A stretch of DNA of 64,000 nt from Amoebophrya sp. A120 (Eukaryota > Sar > Dinophyceae > Syndiniales > Amoebophryaceae). Below the pieces are notes generated by a model that was not told the DNA's origin, did not search any database, and saw only the letters and a list, made by a program, of their open reading frames with translations. The DNA is taken from the NCBI GenBank assembly GCA_905178155.1, contig CAJINV010000017.1:550722-614721 (forward strand), given 5' to 3'. How positions within the stretch are numbered: the stretch's first letter is position 1; each line of letters begins with the position of its first letter. Made by a program: the position numbers and the translations under genes. Shown here in pieces: positions 1 to 12,516 of this stretch.

Positions 1-1815
1 CGTGAAGAGCGCGAGCGGGTGAGTTTTGACTTACCATTAGGATTGCAGGAGGGCTGTCCGTCCAGTCCTTGCATCTTCGTCATGGTGTTCAGCGTGATCG
101 GCCGGGCACTACGCCAGGCGCGTGCCTTGCTTCCTTCGCCGGGAGGTAACGTAGACCGCAGAGGGGTGCAGCTTCGCTGCGCCACGGGCACGCACGTAGC
201 AACCGAAAAAGAGAAATTGGAGGTCTTGCTGCGGCCGTCCCAGCAGGCTTCGGTCTCCACGTCGCGCGTGGGTTCCACGAAGTTTGCGGACGACTCAAAT
301 TTTTGGGGAGAGTCGAAAAACGGAACACCAGACTCGCACGTTCTGGATGCCACGCTGCGTGTCCTGGCTTCGGCCAGGATGGAGGAGAATTTGAAGAAGC
401 GGGTAGTGGGCAAATTGGCAGACGTAGTGGTGAAGTTTTTAGGCATTTGGCTGTCAGACGAAAAAGACACCTCCGAGCGGATAAACCGTGCCTGGAAGGC
501 ATTCCACGGGGCGCAGCGGCTTCTCGTCGGTTTTGGGGAGCTAAACAGGACACACCGGCGTGCCATCGTCGTGGCGCTTGTGCGGGGGACTATGCTTTAC
601 GGTGCAAATGGTCGCTCGTTCTCGTCGAAAGAGCTCGAGGAACTGAACACCGCCGAAAGCAGTATTTTGCGCCGCCTTTTCAACACCTCGATGCGGCAGA
701 TGGATGCGGCGCAGATTTCCCATGCTGATCTTCGTTGTCACCTCGAGATACCGCCTCTGGCTGTGGAGATCGCCTATTCAAGGCTGTCGCACGGGGGCCA
801 CCTTCTTCGTCGGGGCCAGTCCTATCCGCCGCGGCAGGCCTTTCTTGGTCGCTTTGTTATCAGCGCCGCCGATCCTGCGATCACACCGGAATCGAAGCCG
901 GAATTTTTCCTGCTGCCGCCAAGCTCTTCCCGCGTGCCGTCTGTCTACGAATCCTTCGTCGATGCATGTGCGTCGGCGAAGATCCCGGTCTCGGATTTTT
1001 CTTCCTACCTGGGGCAGGACTCCAGGAGAGAGTGGTACGTGAGGACGAGATCTTGGCACATTGATGCCACGATGCAGCATTGGTTTTTTCCGTCCTGGTC
1101 CTCGGCCACTTCTGACGAACGTGTTGCTGCTGCATTTGACAAGCTGCTGAAGAAGTACGGAATCACGGACCAGGAGTACGACGCTGCGTATGGTGATCGG
1201 CCGCGGGTGGCGAAGAAGCGAGCGGTCTTGAAGGCCACTCGCAGTCTGGCTGATTTACGGTCGCGGCAGATTGCCCTCGATGGGTCGATCACGGATAACC
1301 AGACGCAGGAGCTTGTTGCTTCTTCCGCTGGCGTTTACACTACTGCAAGAGGCGACGTCGGGGCCGTGCACTGTGAGGAGTGCAGTTGCGACCTGAAGGG
1401 GAGTAGACGGGCGCTCCGAGCACATTTGCGACTACACCAGCAGGACGAGTTTGTGCGACTTGTCCAGGAGCAGGATGGTGCGACTTGCACTCCGGTCGAA
1501 GAATTTATCTACGGGAGGTCGGGGCAGTCCATCATTCCACCGGCGTACAAGCAGACCGCGCGTGCTGTGTTGCCGCCTCGACGTTTTCTACCTGACGGGG
1601 CCGACAAATGGACTACTAGACAACTTACCTGCCCGTGCTGCTCGGTCCACGCCATTGATTGGCCCAGCTCCTTTCAGAAGAAGGTCGGTGCTGCGAGTCG
1701 TATAAAAACGCACGAGCGGAAGTGCGCCAACTCCAAGAAACTCGACCTTACGGCTGACCTCGATCCTATTCCGGAGTGTGCCGACGTTGAGCGACGAGGC
1801 GATGATGAGAAATGA
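1..1815 (+). CDS. LINE-type reverse transcriptase, 3' part (5' end outside window)
   Basis: The frame is open from base 1, so the N-terminus is cut by the window edge and about 604 residues are visible. RT motif B is seen as LGLQEGCPSSPC near residue 15, and motif C as FADD near residue 95 in place of YADD. The following stretch (MLYGANGRSF, then a helical region with ILRRLF) resembles the thumb/connection region of non-LTR retrotransposon polymerases. Near residue 458 is a C2H2-like finger (CEEC then HLRLH). Near residue 544 is a second cluster (CPCC then HERKC), fitting a nucleic-acid-binding tail. Its role would be target-primed copying of its own RNA into the genome. The visible part has no stop or frameshift, so it may be recently active. 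The endonuclease, if any, is not visible. It could also be a domesticated RT. Confidence 0.75.
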   Translation, partial: REERERVSFDLPLGLQEGCPSSPCIFVMVFSVIGRALRQARALLPSPGGNVDRRGVQLRCATGTHVATEKEKLEVLLRPSQQASVSTSRVGSTKFADDSNFWGESKNGTPDSHVLDATLRVLASARMEENLKKRVVGKLADVVVKFLGIWLSDEKDTSERINRAWKAFHGAQRLLVGFGELNRTHRRAIVVALVRGTMLYGANGRSFSSKELEELNTAESSILRRLFNTSMRQMDAAQISHADLRCHLEIPPLAVEIAYSRLSHGGHLLRRGQSYPPRQAFLGRFVISAADPAITPESKPEFFLLPPSSSRVPSVYESFVDACASAKIPVSDFSSYLGQDSRREWYVRTRSWHIDATMQHWFFPSWSSATSDERVAAAFDKLLKKYGITDQEYDAAYGDRPRVAKKRAVLKATRSLADLRSRQIALDGSITDNQTQELVASSAGVYTTARGDVGAVHCEECSCDLKGSRRALRAHLRLHQQDEFVRLVQEQDGATCTPVEEFIYGRSGQSIIPPAYKQTARAVLPPRRFLPDGADKWTTRQLTCPCCSVHAIDWPSSFQKKVGAASRIKTHERKCANSKKLDLTADLDPIPECADVERRGDDEK

Positions 1816-4800
1816 TGAATGGCGTTGCTATTCGATCTCGACCACAGCATTCTGCACTACCCATTTTTCGAATGCTGCGCTAAACGATAACGAGGACACG
1901 TCCCAAAACCCCTAGCAATCCTCCCCTATGCTAGCAAGATGATGATGATGATTTGTGCATGAAAGAAAAGGACTGACCACATTTTGAGCAGAGCGGACAC
2001 GGCAAGCAAACTGATGAATCTACTGCACAAAAAATTCTATCAGTTACCGCAACGCCTCTACCACCGAAGCAACCACCTTCAGCGACTTGATGGAGCGTGA
2101 CCGGCGAGAGGTGGTTACGAGCATTCGCCGCATGGACATCCGGTCGAACCTGCGGTCTGGCGGCGGCCGAATGCAAACGCGGGAGAAAGGGAGAGCGATT
2201 CTGGACAAGGCTATGATGGGGCGAACGCAGTGACCAAGTCCAAGGACAAAAGCCGTGCCGGTCCTCGTTTTCCAGGGGAATCTACGTTGTAAAAAACTAC
2301 TAAGCGACGAACTAGCAGCACAACATGAACTTGTATTTCTATTTCGTAGATTGATATGTAGCAAAAACCGTAAATAAAATGAGCTTCTGGCTGAGAAATT
2401 AGAGTTAGACAGAAAGCTGCAGCACTGCCCGTCAGCAACACTGCCAGCGGAAGTACTGCCAATCCACATCAACGCGAAAGCTGAAAAATGACCACTTCTG
2501 CAGCTTCATTTCTACTGAAGAACAGAACTCACAACTGTTAATCCATCAATTTACAATTTAGCAAAGCTTGTTTTACCGTTTGAAAGTTAGATTTATCAGC
2601 AGCTGGATGCACGGCTTGCTGTATCAGAATTTTATCGTAGATGACCAAATTATATGCAAGCCGCTGCTCTACTCCAGTGGGTGCTACTGCTAATGCTTGC
2701 CAGACATCCCGAATATTATGACGAGTCGAAAGATATTAATGTACACAACTCCAGCTGAAATCCAAAACCAAATCTACTATCCGCGCTGATAGATATACTC
2801 CATTGTACAATTATCCAGAGAGAAAGAAGCGCGACCAAAAGAACGTGCTTTTCGTGCAAGATGGATGCAGCAGGGAACTCCTCTGCAGTAAAACAGACGC
2901 GCGTGTTGAACTAATTGTACGAAACTGATGGTGGAGAAGAATAAAAAGCGACCAGCAGCGCCGAGCCCTTGCCCCATGATACGAATTACAAGAAGGTGCA
3001 GCGGGGCGGTGACTCGTCACAGTCATCTGGATCAATCTTCGTCGTGTGCGATGAATCGTCGGTCGTGGTTTCAACGCGTGTCACGGATCAACGGCGGAGC
3101 TGGAGCGAGGACTGAAAGAGAATCGAGGCTCTCGTAGTTGTGCGATATGATTCAGACTACTTAGCGTTCATCTACGGTTGACGTCATGAGGAGGCGTTGT
3201 CGGAGTCGCAGGCGGTCGTTGCAAGTCGTTGTGTCGGAAGAGAAGTTTTGGGGAGTGACTGCAGAGTGATGAGTTTAGTTCAAGAGTTCGTTGCTTTTTC
3301 AACTACATTTTCAGCACTGATATTGAATGAAAATAGCGACGCTTAAGGACGAAGAGAACGCGGCGAAAGAGCCGCTTTTTTCCTTCACAAGATGAACGGA
3401 TTATGGGTGGGTGAAGGGACCCGTGAGTCCCTACGAACAAATGGCTTCAAGAGCTTTGAAACAAGGAGGTCACGATCAGCAAACCCAACGTAAGTTGAGG
3501 CGTGTTTTGATTTTTCATGCATTTTTGTATGGACGATGAATTGAAAGAAATCGGTTCTTGCTCTCATGCAGCTAAGGACCAATGAAATAGTAAAGGCAAA
3601 CAAACGGAGCTGAAAAACAAAAAAGGTTTTGGGCCAACGGACCGAGGGGAAGTACGGATCGACCTTTGGCGAGTTTTTGCGAAAAGCCTCTCAACCGACC
3701 ACTAGCGGACCATCCAAGTACTTACTTCTAAGAGCCAAAATATTTTTGTTTGTGGTTTTCGTTTTTCATCATCTATTGTCTCATGGTAAGCATGCAGCTC
3801 CTTTGAAGATTCTGACTGCCGCAAACTTGCTGTTGCGGGTGAAAAACACAATGTGGTAAGTACTCTAGATGAAACTTTGAAACGTGAAAACTCGACAGGA
3901 AAACCAAACGGGCCACTTTGCCACAACAAATCGTCGGACTACCGAACGAACGCATCCCTATCCACCTATCCCTACAACTGGAGACGAGGGAAGGCAGGGA
4001 TGTGGGTGCCGAGGCAAAACAAATCCTATGACGCTTTTATGCATCCAATGGAGGGGATTGCTGGCTGGGACAACTCGTATCAAATATCTCTTTTCTGCTG
4101 CAAGATTTATTTTTTTTCCGAAACTTTATAATTCTGCATTTAGGTGGTAAATGCAACACTGTAGTACTTTCTTAAACATGAGTGACACTCCCTTTCAGCA
4201 AGCATGTGCGTGTCGTGATCGATACAGATTCTAAAATGAAATGCACAGATATACCCACCAAAACACGCACTTTGCGCCGACAAATACGCAGTACGGCAGC
4301 TTCTGGTTTGACCGGAAGCTCCAGCCAGCGCCGAGGGTATTCAACCAAACTCAGCCGGGTACGAAAATGATTTCGGAAGTGTGGACGGGGTTCAATTAGG
4401 ATTGGTATGCTGACGTTTCAGCAACTCATTTATCTGCCCACGCGCTCCCGTCGGTCATCACGTTATGCACCATGGTATGACGCTGTTGAATAAATAACCA
4501 GCATCATAACATGGTGCATGATCTTCTGCACCACGCTATAAAGAGGATCCAAAATAAATGATACTTGCCGAATTCAGTTCATCGATGACGTGTCTGTCGA
4601 ATGACAAAAATTATGTGAAAATATTTGGGATCGCATGAAAATTACCGCTCGCGGCGCGCATTGTATTTCAAGTGCAAGCGACAAAACAGAAACTACTTGC
4701 CGTCTCCTGCGCATCTTGTTGTAGTGAGCGAACGACTAATATGGTTCTGCTGTCGAAAAGTACCTTGATCATAGCATGTGGAGTAATGTTATGCAGGACG

Positions 4801-5973
4801 GTATGCGATCAGATGGCAAAGCGGTAATTTGGTTTCGTGCAGTGCCTCCTCGTGCATCATCTTATTCTCCATGGTACCGCCGCAAGAAAATCAATGCAAA
4901 TTTCATGACAGTAATACAATAGATATTGCAACGCTGACACTCGTTATCGCAATTGATTCCTTTCCAACCACCCACACTTCTTTTCATTTTCATACTCCGC
5001 GGAGGGTGGTATCCGGTGTCACACGGCCACAGACCGTGAAACGATGATGATGTTTGTCCTCTTGTATGATGGAAAAAACGCATTAGTAGCTCGTAGAGCC
5101 CTTCTTCACCTTATCCTTGTCATATCAATTTGCTAAATCGATGTAAACTATTGGACTTGTTGTGGTTGTTGAGAAAATTTGTACCAAACCAGAACCAAGC
5201 CACTGTATAGCTTCAGAAGTTTGATGCTGACCGTAAAAGAAACAGGATTTCACTAAATACATCCCGAAATTATGGCCCAATTGAAAGAAATTGGAATAGG
5301 AAATTGCTTCAAAAACTGTACCAAAGTTGAGTCCGCCTGCGGACATGGACGAAATGTCATTGTATGAAATAGACCGCACAACCGAGCAAACTTAAGAAAC
5401 ACCTTTATACGACGTCCCGCACGATTATTAGGGAGGATGCAAGTTGTTTGGCTGTTGCAACCGTGTTTACAAAAAAAGATGCTCGCAGCTCCTGTACACT
5501 GTACTTAAAATCATAGTCGGAGGGAAGTACCCGCTTCAGAGTGTGTGTGCGAGAGAGCGATGAAGGCTCTGTTTGGCGAGATTCCGATTTCTGATTCTGG
5601 ACCCTCACTTTTCCTAGTAGGATCGACGTAGGTAGGCCTGAGCTTGACTGTTCATCTTCTTGTTGTCGTCGCTAGATGAAAGATTGTTGATTCATCTTTT
5701 TCGCATCAGCAGTTTGCCTTCGGTTTATCGTTTGTCGTGTTTGTTGGATTTATTCGTTTCCGTTTCGACTTCGGATCCGTTCTCTCGGCTTGACACTTAG
5801 ACGTCAAGACCAAGAAGCAAATGCACATTTATTTTTGAAGCGATTTTGTACTAGGCAGCTACTTGTTTCAAATGTAATAGATGGCGCGTCGTGCGGTGCA
5901 CAGCAAAAACTAGGTTACCAGTTGTATCTTGCGGAGCGCGTTCCACCACGACCACGCCGGCTTGTTTTAGGAA
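1816..5973. other. Gene-free stretch with one imperfect hairpin
   Basis: About 4.2 kb with only short, overlapping ORFs on both strands and no coding-like reading frame. The one structure noted is an imperfect inverted repeat at 4461-4485 and 4499-4523. Some of the first part may be the 3' untranslated tail of the retroelement. Confidence 0.5.
4461..4523. repeat. Imperfect palindrome (hairpin)
   Basis: The left arm 4461-4485 contains ATGCACCATGGTATGACGCT. The right arm 4499-4523 is its approximate reverse complement (about 20 of 25 positions match), with a 13-nt spacer. It could be a small foldback element or a structured RNA. No flanking duplication was found. Confidence 0.5.
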
Positions 5974-8900
5974 ATGCCGGAGCACCCGCAACACCCGGGA
6001 TCTGACGTGGCAGGAGCGAACGCTGATCAGGGTCTGCCGAAGCGGACCTCAAATAACGAAGGGGCTGTGCTGGATAAGCCGATTGACGTAGTTGCTGCAG
6101 GAACGACACGTGAAAGTGCGACTGTTGTTCCTGTCAAGAACGATAAGACAGGCTGTACATCATCTGCAGTTCTTGTCGAGACCACTACGGGAAGAGAAGT
6201 GACTTCTACAACACGTCGCGCAGGTGGTGCTTCATCCTCCTCAACATCTTCTTGTGCCCCCGCTACTTCCTCGTCGACAACAGAAGCATCTGGACCTCTT
6301 GGGAATGACGAGAAAACGCCTGTGTCCACCGCGATTATTTCGCCGACGTCTTCATCTTCCACATGCAATCACTCGACGACGAGGACTGCATCTGTTACAG
6401 GGTCGATCCTCGAGCAACCACCACCTCCCTCTGGAACTTCCTCTGAAACAGCAGCAGCGGCGGCCGCGGGGGCCATGTCTAATACCCTTTCCACGGCTAG
6501 CACCTCCGCTGCCCGGGACTGGCCGCTTTCCAAGGCGGAGAAGCAGAAAATGCTGCGGCAGATTGACGACGACGAAAAAAAGATCATTCAGGAGGAGTGT
6601 TTGGCCGCGAGTCACGTCATCCAGAAGCTGGAAAAGGTCACGAAAAGACGGTCCATGCAGCGAGATTACTACCGAAAGCGACTGTCGCAATACGAAGAAG
6701 ACTATTTGGCTACCGCGACTACAGTGCCAGCAGGCGGGACAACTCTTTCTAGCGATGTTGTGAACAAAAAGCAGAAACGGACGACTAGTAGTAGTGGTGG
6801 TGGTGCAGGTAGTTCACTGCAGCAGGCGGGCGCGGGGGGAGGAGGCGAAAACGATTCTGCTCCTAGTACTCATGCCAATAAAGCAACTTCTTCGAGTGCA
6901 GCCGCGGCAGGTTCAGATGCTTGCTCCGGGGAGGATCTTCATACAAGCGCCGCCGGACGGGTCGAAGCAGCCAGTGGCAGTGTGGGTGAGGAAGGACAGG
7001 AGATCAAGACGGGCACGGATGACCTACATCAAGTAGCTGCAGATGATCATGACCTTCAGGAAGAAGAAGGAGATGAAGATCACACGCTGCCACCACGAAG
7101 TGCTGGACCCCACCACACCAAACTGCTTCGGGAGCACGAGCACAACAACAGTTGTCAGAGCTCTCTGTCATTCACCGTCGAGAGCCACGTTCTGGATACC
7201 GAGCACGATTTGCAAAGTAACGAACTTTCGTTCGATCTTTCCCTTTGATCCACCGCTCATTCTTTGTATCTGTCGGAAAAATGATTTGAATTTTGCTTGG
7301 AACAATCTTCGAAGGTTTCATGTCTCACACCTTTCCAGGCCTGCAGGAATCCGAAGCTACGTTCACAGCCGACGAGCACACGAGCTCCGAAACGGACGAA
7401 ATCTACGAGAACAGCATGGAAATGCAGGCGTCCTCGCAGTTGCAACACGATGGCGGAACCCGACGAAACAAAGACAAACCGGAGAGAGAGCGTGTTTTGC
7501 ATAATTGCGGAGTTCCAGGGGAGGCCTTCGTCACTGATGGCCACAGGGTGAAGATGCGGCAAGAGGACAGCGAAGTAGTGATCAACGCGACGGCGGGCGG
7601 GGAGAGGGAGAGCAAAGGGGACGAAAAAAACATGGCCGTTGACATGCGCGGTACGTCGAACGAACCCAGTTTTGTGTGGTGTTTGAGATCATTTTGTCTA
7701 ATAGAGAGAATGCTCCAGGATGAAATGTAATTGTCATTGCAAAATCACGCTCACCTTTCATAAAAATGAAATTTTAGAATTTCGCGGATTATTTTTGTCA
7801 ATAAAAATATAATTTTAAAATTTCGCGAGTTGCGACACTAACAGCAGAAGATGAAAAACACTTTATCATCCATATGCGGGAGCGTCTCTGACGTGCCTTA
7901 TAGCCGGGAATGACGTCCACTAGCTATCGAATTCATCTCCGTCAGTAATAAAAATAAAATTTTAAAAATTCGCGGATTTCGCAACTCGATAAAAATAAAA
8001 TTTTCAAATTTCGCGGATGTACACAAACGCTTCTTCAAGAACAAGCGTTGCTTGGTTTTCAGATCAAAATAAAACGCATCAGACAATAAAAGTAAAATTT
8101 TGAAATTTCGCGGATGCGCCCCGCCATTCGTCTTTCTCACATGTCGGAAATTAAAATAAACCAGATCCGAGTCCTCAAGGAGTGACCGAGTCCGGCCCTG
8201 AGTCCGTGTCCACCGAGTTCAAAAATCAATCCCGTTCTTCTAGTTCCGGATCATCTCTGGGTCGTGTATCAGGAGCGTGTGCTCCTTTCCTGGTCCTCCC
8301 CGAGCCCGAGGAATACGCTCCACTAGAGTCGAACACCCTCCCAGTAGTTCACCAGCTGCACGCCCTGGAGTTGCCGCATGTTGCGACGTTTTTTCCGCCG
8401 CCCTCGGACGATGAGGTAAGCAGTTGCGGAGCTGCTTCTGCTGCGAATCAGAAGTGCCGCGAGACGCAGGACAATGCTGCGAGTAGTCTCAGCCGCGAGA
8501 CGAGTGCACGTTCGGAACTGGATCTTGCAGAAAGGAAAACGGACCCGGAAAAGAATCACGATGTAGTTCTTGGAACCGCCGCAGCCTCTTCTGCGTCGTC
8601 GTGTGCAAACATCGGATCTTTACACCATCCGCAGTGTAATTCTCCTCTGCAACTGACGGGTGCCGCGAGCCCTTCGTTACCATCGCGTCCTTCCTCTCAA
8701 TCACCGGGCAAGAGCAAGAGGAGGGCAAGTTGTCCAGGAAAGGCAGCAAGAGCGGCATCAACCGAGCGACGGCAAAAAAGGAAAATGTTGTTACCCCAAT
8801 ATTTCTCGATTCGGGAAGACCAGGATACGGTGCTGGACAGCACGGTATGCAGCACTAGTTACATCTCGTCGGAAGCGGAAAGCAATTGTGAGAGCGGTCG

Positions 8901-9510
8901 GAGGAGGACGAAGAAATCTACACCACTGTTGGATGGACGAGGCGAACAGCCGCCAGCCCTCCAGCAGGTAGATTTCAGTGCGGACGGTCTTCGCGAAAAC
9001 TACGAGAACATTCTGAAGCAGCAGTTGGATCTTCGTAGCGCCAGTAGTAAACTCGCTCGAATCGCTGCAGCAGGGTCTTCAGACGCAACAAGCGCCAGCA
9101 TTCCGCTATCCTACGCCATCGACATGGACGTCGCACTTTCGGGCACCACGACCGGCGCAGAAGAAGCCGGAAGATCATCTTCTAGCGGGATATTACCCTC
9201 TTCCTCGCTCGAAACCGACCCGCCGCCCGCCCGGATAGCTGCGGCCCGCGCGTTCGTCTCCATCGCGCTCACGTCGACGGCACGGTGTTTGGCGGACGTG
9301 GGCCTTTTCGTTTGGCTGCAGCTCACGCGCCGACACAAGCTCGTCTTGCTCCTGCTCAGCTGGATGATCGTCTTTCTGTGCGGGTACGCCGTGGCGACGT
9401 ACTTCGACCACGACTTCGCGGGGGAAGTTAAACAGGCCTGGAAGGCGGTTGTGAGGGTTGCTGAGAAGAATTGGTTGCTGTGGTCCGACTTTTATTCAGA
9501 ATCCGAATGA
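5974..9510 (+). CDS. Unknown 966-aa protein with C-terminal membrane anchor
   Basis: I propose three exons, 5974-7216, 7339-7650 and 8165-9510, joined by two GT-AG introns. The lengths sum to 967 codons including stop, and the joins keep the frame (DLQS-LQESE and MRD-PSPQG). I do not recognise the family. The N-terminal half is rich in Ser, Thr, Ala and Gly, with one charged helical segment (KAEKQKMLRQIDDDEKKI onward, near residues 190-240) that could form a coiled coil. The last exon is again low-complexity until a hydrophobic segment about 60 residues before the end (LVLLLLSWMIVFLCGYAVA), followed by a short tail. That layout suggests a tail-anchored or single-pass membrane protein with a long cytosolic region. 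The start ATG at 5974 is the first in frame. Confidence 0.6.
7761..8115. repeat. Five-copy AT-rich/CGCGGAT motif array inside an intron
   Basis: Within intron 7651-8164, an approximately 30-bp unit recurs at 7761-7789, 7801-7829, 7947-7978, 7989-8019 and 8084-8115. Each copy has the form ATAAAAATAAAATTTT followed by an AATTTCGCGGAT-like end. Spacing is irregular, so this is not a simple tandem repeat. The core AAATTTTAAAATTT is itself near-palindromic. Confidence 0.75.
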
Positions 9511-9779
9511 ACATCAAAGAGCGGTCGCTGCGAGAACGAACGTAAACGTAATAAGGACGTTGCAGATATTCGGCAAAAGCACAGTGTCGCTCTTTCCCGT
9601 ATTGCCAGCTGTGTTGTCCGTGTTGCCAGCTGTGCTGTGAGCAATTAATGCTGTCGTGCTTCATCACGTTCACGTGTCGCTTATTTCGCACTTTTTGATG
9701 GTCTCGTCTTCGCGAGGGTGAGTGACTCGAACAATGAGTGGGAAAATGAGTTGTATACTAAAAGTGGTATACGTGATTG

Positions 9780-10625
9780 ATGTGCTGGTTGTCGTGGTCT
9801 CGATACTTTCTTTACGGAGCTGCGTCGACCGTCGACCGCCATATGATTGGAGCTTTAGCTTTACCCGATATAGCTGTGGCGATTGTTTTGCTCCTATTTG
9901 TTTCATCTACTTCGCAAGAACAGACACAGAGTAATGATGTACTCCTTGCAGTCGCCTCAGCCTCTACTAGCATAGGATCAAAAACTAGTACGCTGGATAG
10001 CAACACACCTAGATACCACTACTTCTTCACTCTTATGGCCGGCACCGCCCAGGACTACCTTCTCACTTCTCTTACGAAAGACTGGGGCGACGGCGCCACC
10101 GGCCACGAAGCCCTTGCGTCCGTGAAAATCGCCGGCACGGTCGCCACCAAGGCGGCGAGCTACATGATGGAGCTGGCGAACCACGCCCAAAAGAACGCCA
10201 TGGAACTCGACCGGGCAAGAAGAGCGGTTGAGAAGTACGTGCTAGGGACGGACGTGGACACCATTTCCGATGCGGATCCCTTTGTGAAAGCGCTGGACTC
10301 CCCGATGATCGTGACACCGCAGGAGTACTCCACCTTCCAAACGCCAAACGGCAGCACCACGGCGCTGGAAGAGGGGCGACGGATGTTTGGCCAGTCGGGA
10401 CTGAACACGTTTTTGCCACCGTACTTGATGTTGGACGCCCAGAAAACGCCGGGACTGCGACCCACGGAGATACCTTCCGGCGCGAACGTCGGGGCGGCCC
10501 CGCCCGGCGTCATTCCACTGTCCACGCCGGCGGATATGGACGGGCACTTTTTACAAATGTTTGACAACGCGTTAGTGGCGTCCAAACACGACGGAAAAGA
10601 AGAGATTTTGGCCAAGCTGAGCTGA
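9780..10625 (+). CDS. Unknown 281-aa protein with N-terminal hydrophobic segment
   Basis: Single-exon ORF. ATG at 9780 is used; a second ATG at 9843 (MIGALALP) would place a hydrophobic stretch (VAIVLLLFVSS) right at the N-terminus as a signal peptide or signal anchor. The rest is soluble-looking and codon-regular, with a mixed helical middle (KIAGTVATKAASYMMELANH, near residues 115-135) and a Pro/Gly-rich C-terminal part. I do not recognise a domain. It is followed by other small unknown genes in the same direction. Secretion or membrane insertion is inferred only from the hydrophobic segment. Confidence 0.55.
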   Translation: MCWLSWSRYFLYGAASTVDRHMIGALALPDIAVAIVLLLFVSSTSQEQTQSNDVLLAVASASTSIGSKTSTLDSNTPRYHYFFTLMAGTAQDYLLTSLTKDWGDGATGHEALASVKIAGTVATKAASYMMELANHAQKNAMELDRARRAVEKYVLGTDVDTISDADPFVKALDSPMIVTPQEYSTFQTPNGSTTALEEGRRMFGQSGLNTFLPPYLMLDAQKTPGLRPTEIPSGANVGAAPPGVIPLSTPADMDGHFLQMFDNALVASKHDGKEEILAKLS

Positions 10626-11324
10626 AAAGTCGACGTTGCAGGGAAGGCGACAGTGTCTGTAAGATTTTGAGGTAGTTTCTGTAAGAACCTGTACTGGGCA
10701 ATTCTATGACTGTGATTTCTTTGCAGCGAGAAATTGAAACCTTCTTGAGCCTAGCGTGGTAGCTGAGCTTTGTTTTTGCAAAATTGTTGAGCGATTGATT
10801 GCGTGTGCACGTGCACCACGTGCAACAAAGCCATGCATCTGAGAATGAACAGTTGGTTCTTGCAGCCATTGCTTCCGATTCCGCAGTGGCATCACTCGTC
10901 GAACTAGAAGTCATGTTTATCTGTTACTTTATTTGACGAGAAATGGATAGATCGCTACTCTTTGGTGCCTTTTAAAGAAATTGTCGTCATTGCTCTGCAG
11001 GAGCAACAGAAATCGCTTCGCGAGTCGTAAACTTCGTGGACAGCTCGCCGTTTTTGATTCGATTCGACCAGCACACCAGTCACTGCTCCCGTCAAGTAGT
11101 TGTTTGTGTATCATTGGGCTTGGTATTGGACTGAAATCCATCTTTGTAGGACGGTGATAAAGCATACGACGGGAACGCATGAGCAGTGCAAGGACAAGGT
11201 CGATCCACCATTTTTATTAGAAGACTACTATGCTAGAGGATGATATCATAAAGAGGCCATTTCAAGAACATCAGTCTATCACTATCAATTCGACTGTAGA
11301 ACCGATGAAAGTAGTCAAAGAACG
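10626..11324. other. Intergenic, nothing recognised
   Basis: About 0.7 kb without a coding-like frame or repeat that I could support. Confidence 0.5.
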
Positions 11325-11834
11325 ATGAGAAACTTGATCCCTCAGCACTTGCCTGAAGCTCCCCTGCTTGAGCACGAGATCACCGCTATCGACGTTAGTA
11401 CCACCGACGTGTGCGGCAGTTCAGGTGTAACCAGTACAGGGGCCAGTGGCGGGCGACGGAGTTGGAGACTCCGTTCTTTACAGAAATCATGTGCGCATAA
11501 TTCTAACCGCGCTTTTTCTGCCGAAAATAGCCACTTCGGATTTATCCGATATAGACCAGTCACGTCGTTCGCGGGGAACATTCCGTTACCGGAATTATTT
11601 CCCGCAGGAGACGACGTTGATCCAACCGCACCTTTGGAAACTTCGATTTATCCCCACTCGGCGAACAAAGCTCCAATTGTGACCGCCACGGCAATCTTGC
11701 GAAAGCACGTGGACCCCGAGTTGCAGCCCGGAATGCCGATGCACTGCACACGGATGATGCGGAGTATTGATTTGAAGCCTGATGAGAGGAGTGTGAAAAG
11801 AAGCCAGCTACCAGTGGGGAGCGGATTCATGTGA
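11325..11834 (+). CDS. Unknown 169-aa protein
   Basis: Single-exon ORF beginning MRNLIPQH. No known domain is recognised and there is no clear signal peptide or membrane segment. The middle contains a short Ser/Gly/Thr-rich stretch, and the C-terminal half is mixed (YPHSANKAPIVTATAIL). It lies in line with neighbouring small genes on the same strand. Support is limited to an uninterrupted frame of this length with a sensible start, so it may be a spurious ORF or an exon of a longer gene. Confidence 0.4.
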   Translation: MRNLIPQHLPEAPLLEHEITAIDVSTTDVCGSSGVTSTGASGGRRSWRLRSLQKSCAHNSNRAFSAENSHFGFIRYRPVTSFAGNIPLPELFPAGDDVDPTAPLETSIYPHSANKAPIVTATAILRKHVDPELQPGMPMHCTRMMRSIDLKPDERSVKRSQLPVGSGFM

Positions 11835-12516
11835 GAGAAAATGCGAAGACCATGGTTGATTCTGCACTTCATCATTTCCGCTCGTGACCAAGCAGACTCC
11901 GACGCGAGGATTTTTTTGCACAATTTCAAGGCGCGACATGAGAATTAAGCAGACGACGTATGAGTAGACTGCAGAATGTCTGCACACTGCGATCGTCTGC
12001 TGTTTCCTTCCGTCTGTAGTAGAGCAAACGTCGTTGGGAGCGGCTTCATCATCTTTCGCTGACGATAACTGGAATGGAGTTCGTCATTGTTGGTTTGCAT
12101 CCGTCAAATAAACCGAGCGAGCGTGCTAGAGAGTGAGGATGAGAGGCTGTCGTGTTTCGTGGACCCCGTTGTCTGTCACACTGTCGTCATCGATTTGGAG
12201 TTATTGATGCCTGCCACATCGAGTTCCCTGAAGCATGGCAGCACACAAATCATGCACAACTTATTCGTCCAGTCTGGGACTGCTACACTTTGACTTTTCC
12301 TCGATTTTTGCTCGTTTGGTTTTTCGTTTTCCGAGTTCAAAGTCAAAAAGAAAAATCTGGATCTTCTCAGTAGTATAGCAGTACTACCTGAAACGACCAG
12401 AGAAATAAATAAACGCACGTTTACACAGACAAGTGGCGAAGAAAAAATTCATTCTACTTTCTTCTTCTCTGTGAAAAGAAAGTTGTATTTTTCGTAGATA
12501 CAACATCGACAACGGC
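11835..12516. other. Intergenic, nothing recognised
   Basis: About 0.7 kb. Short ORFs on both strands overlap each other and lack coding character. Confidence 0.5.
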
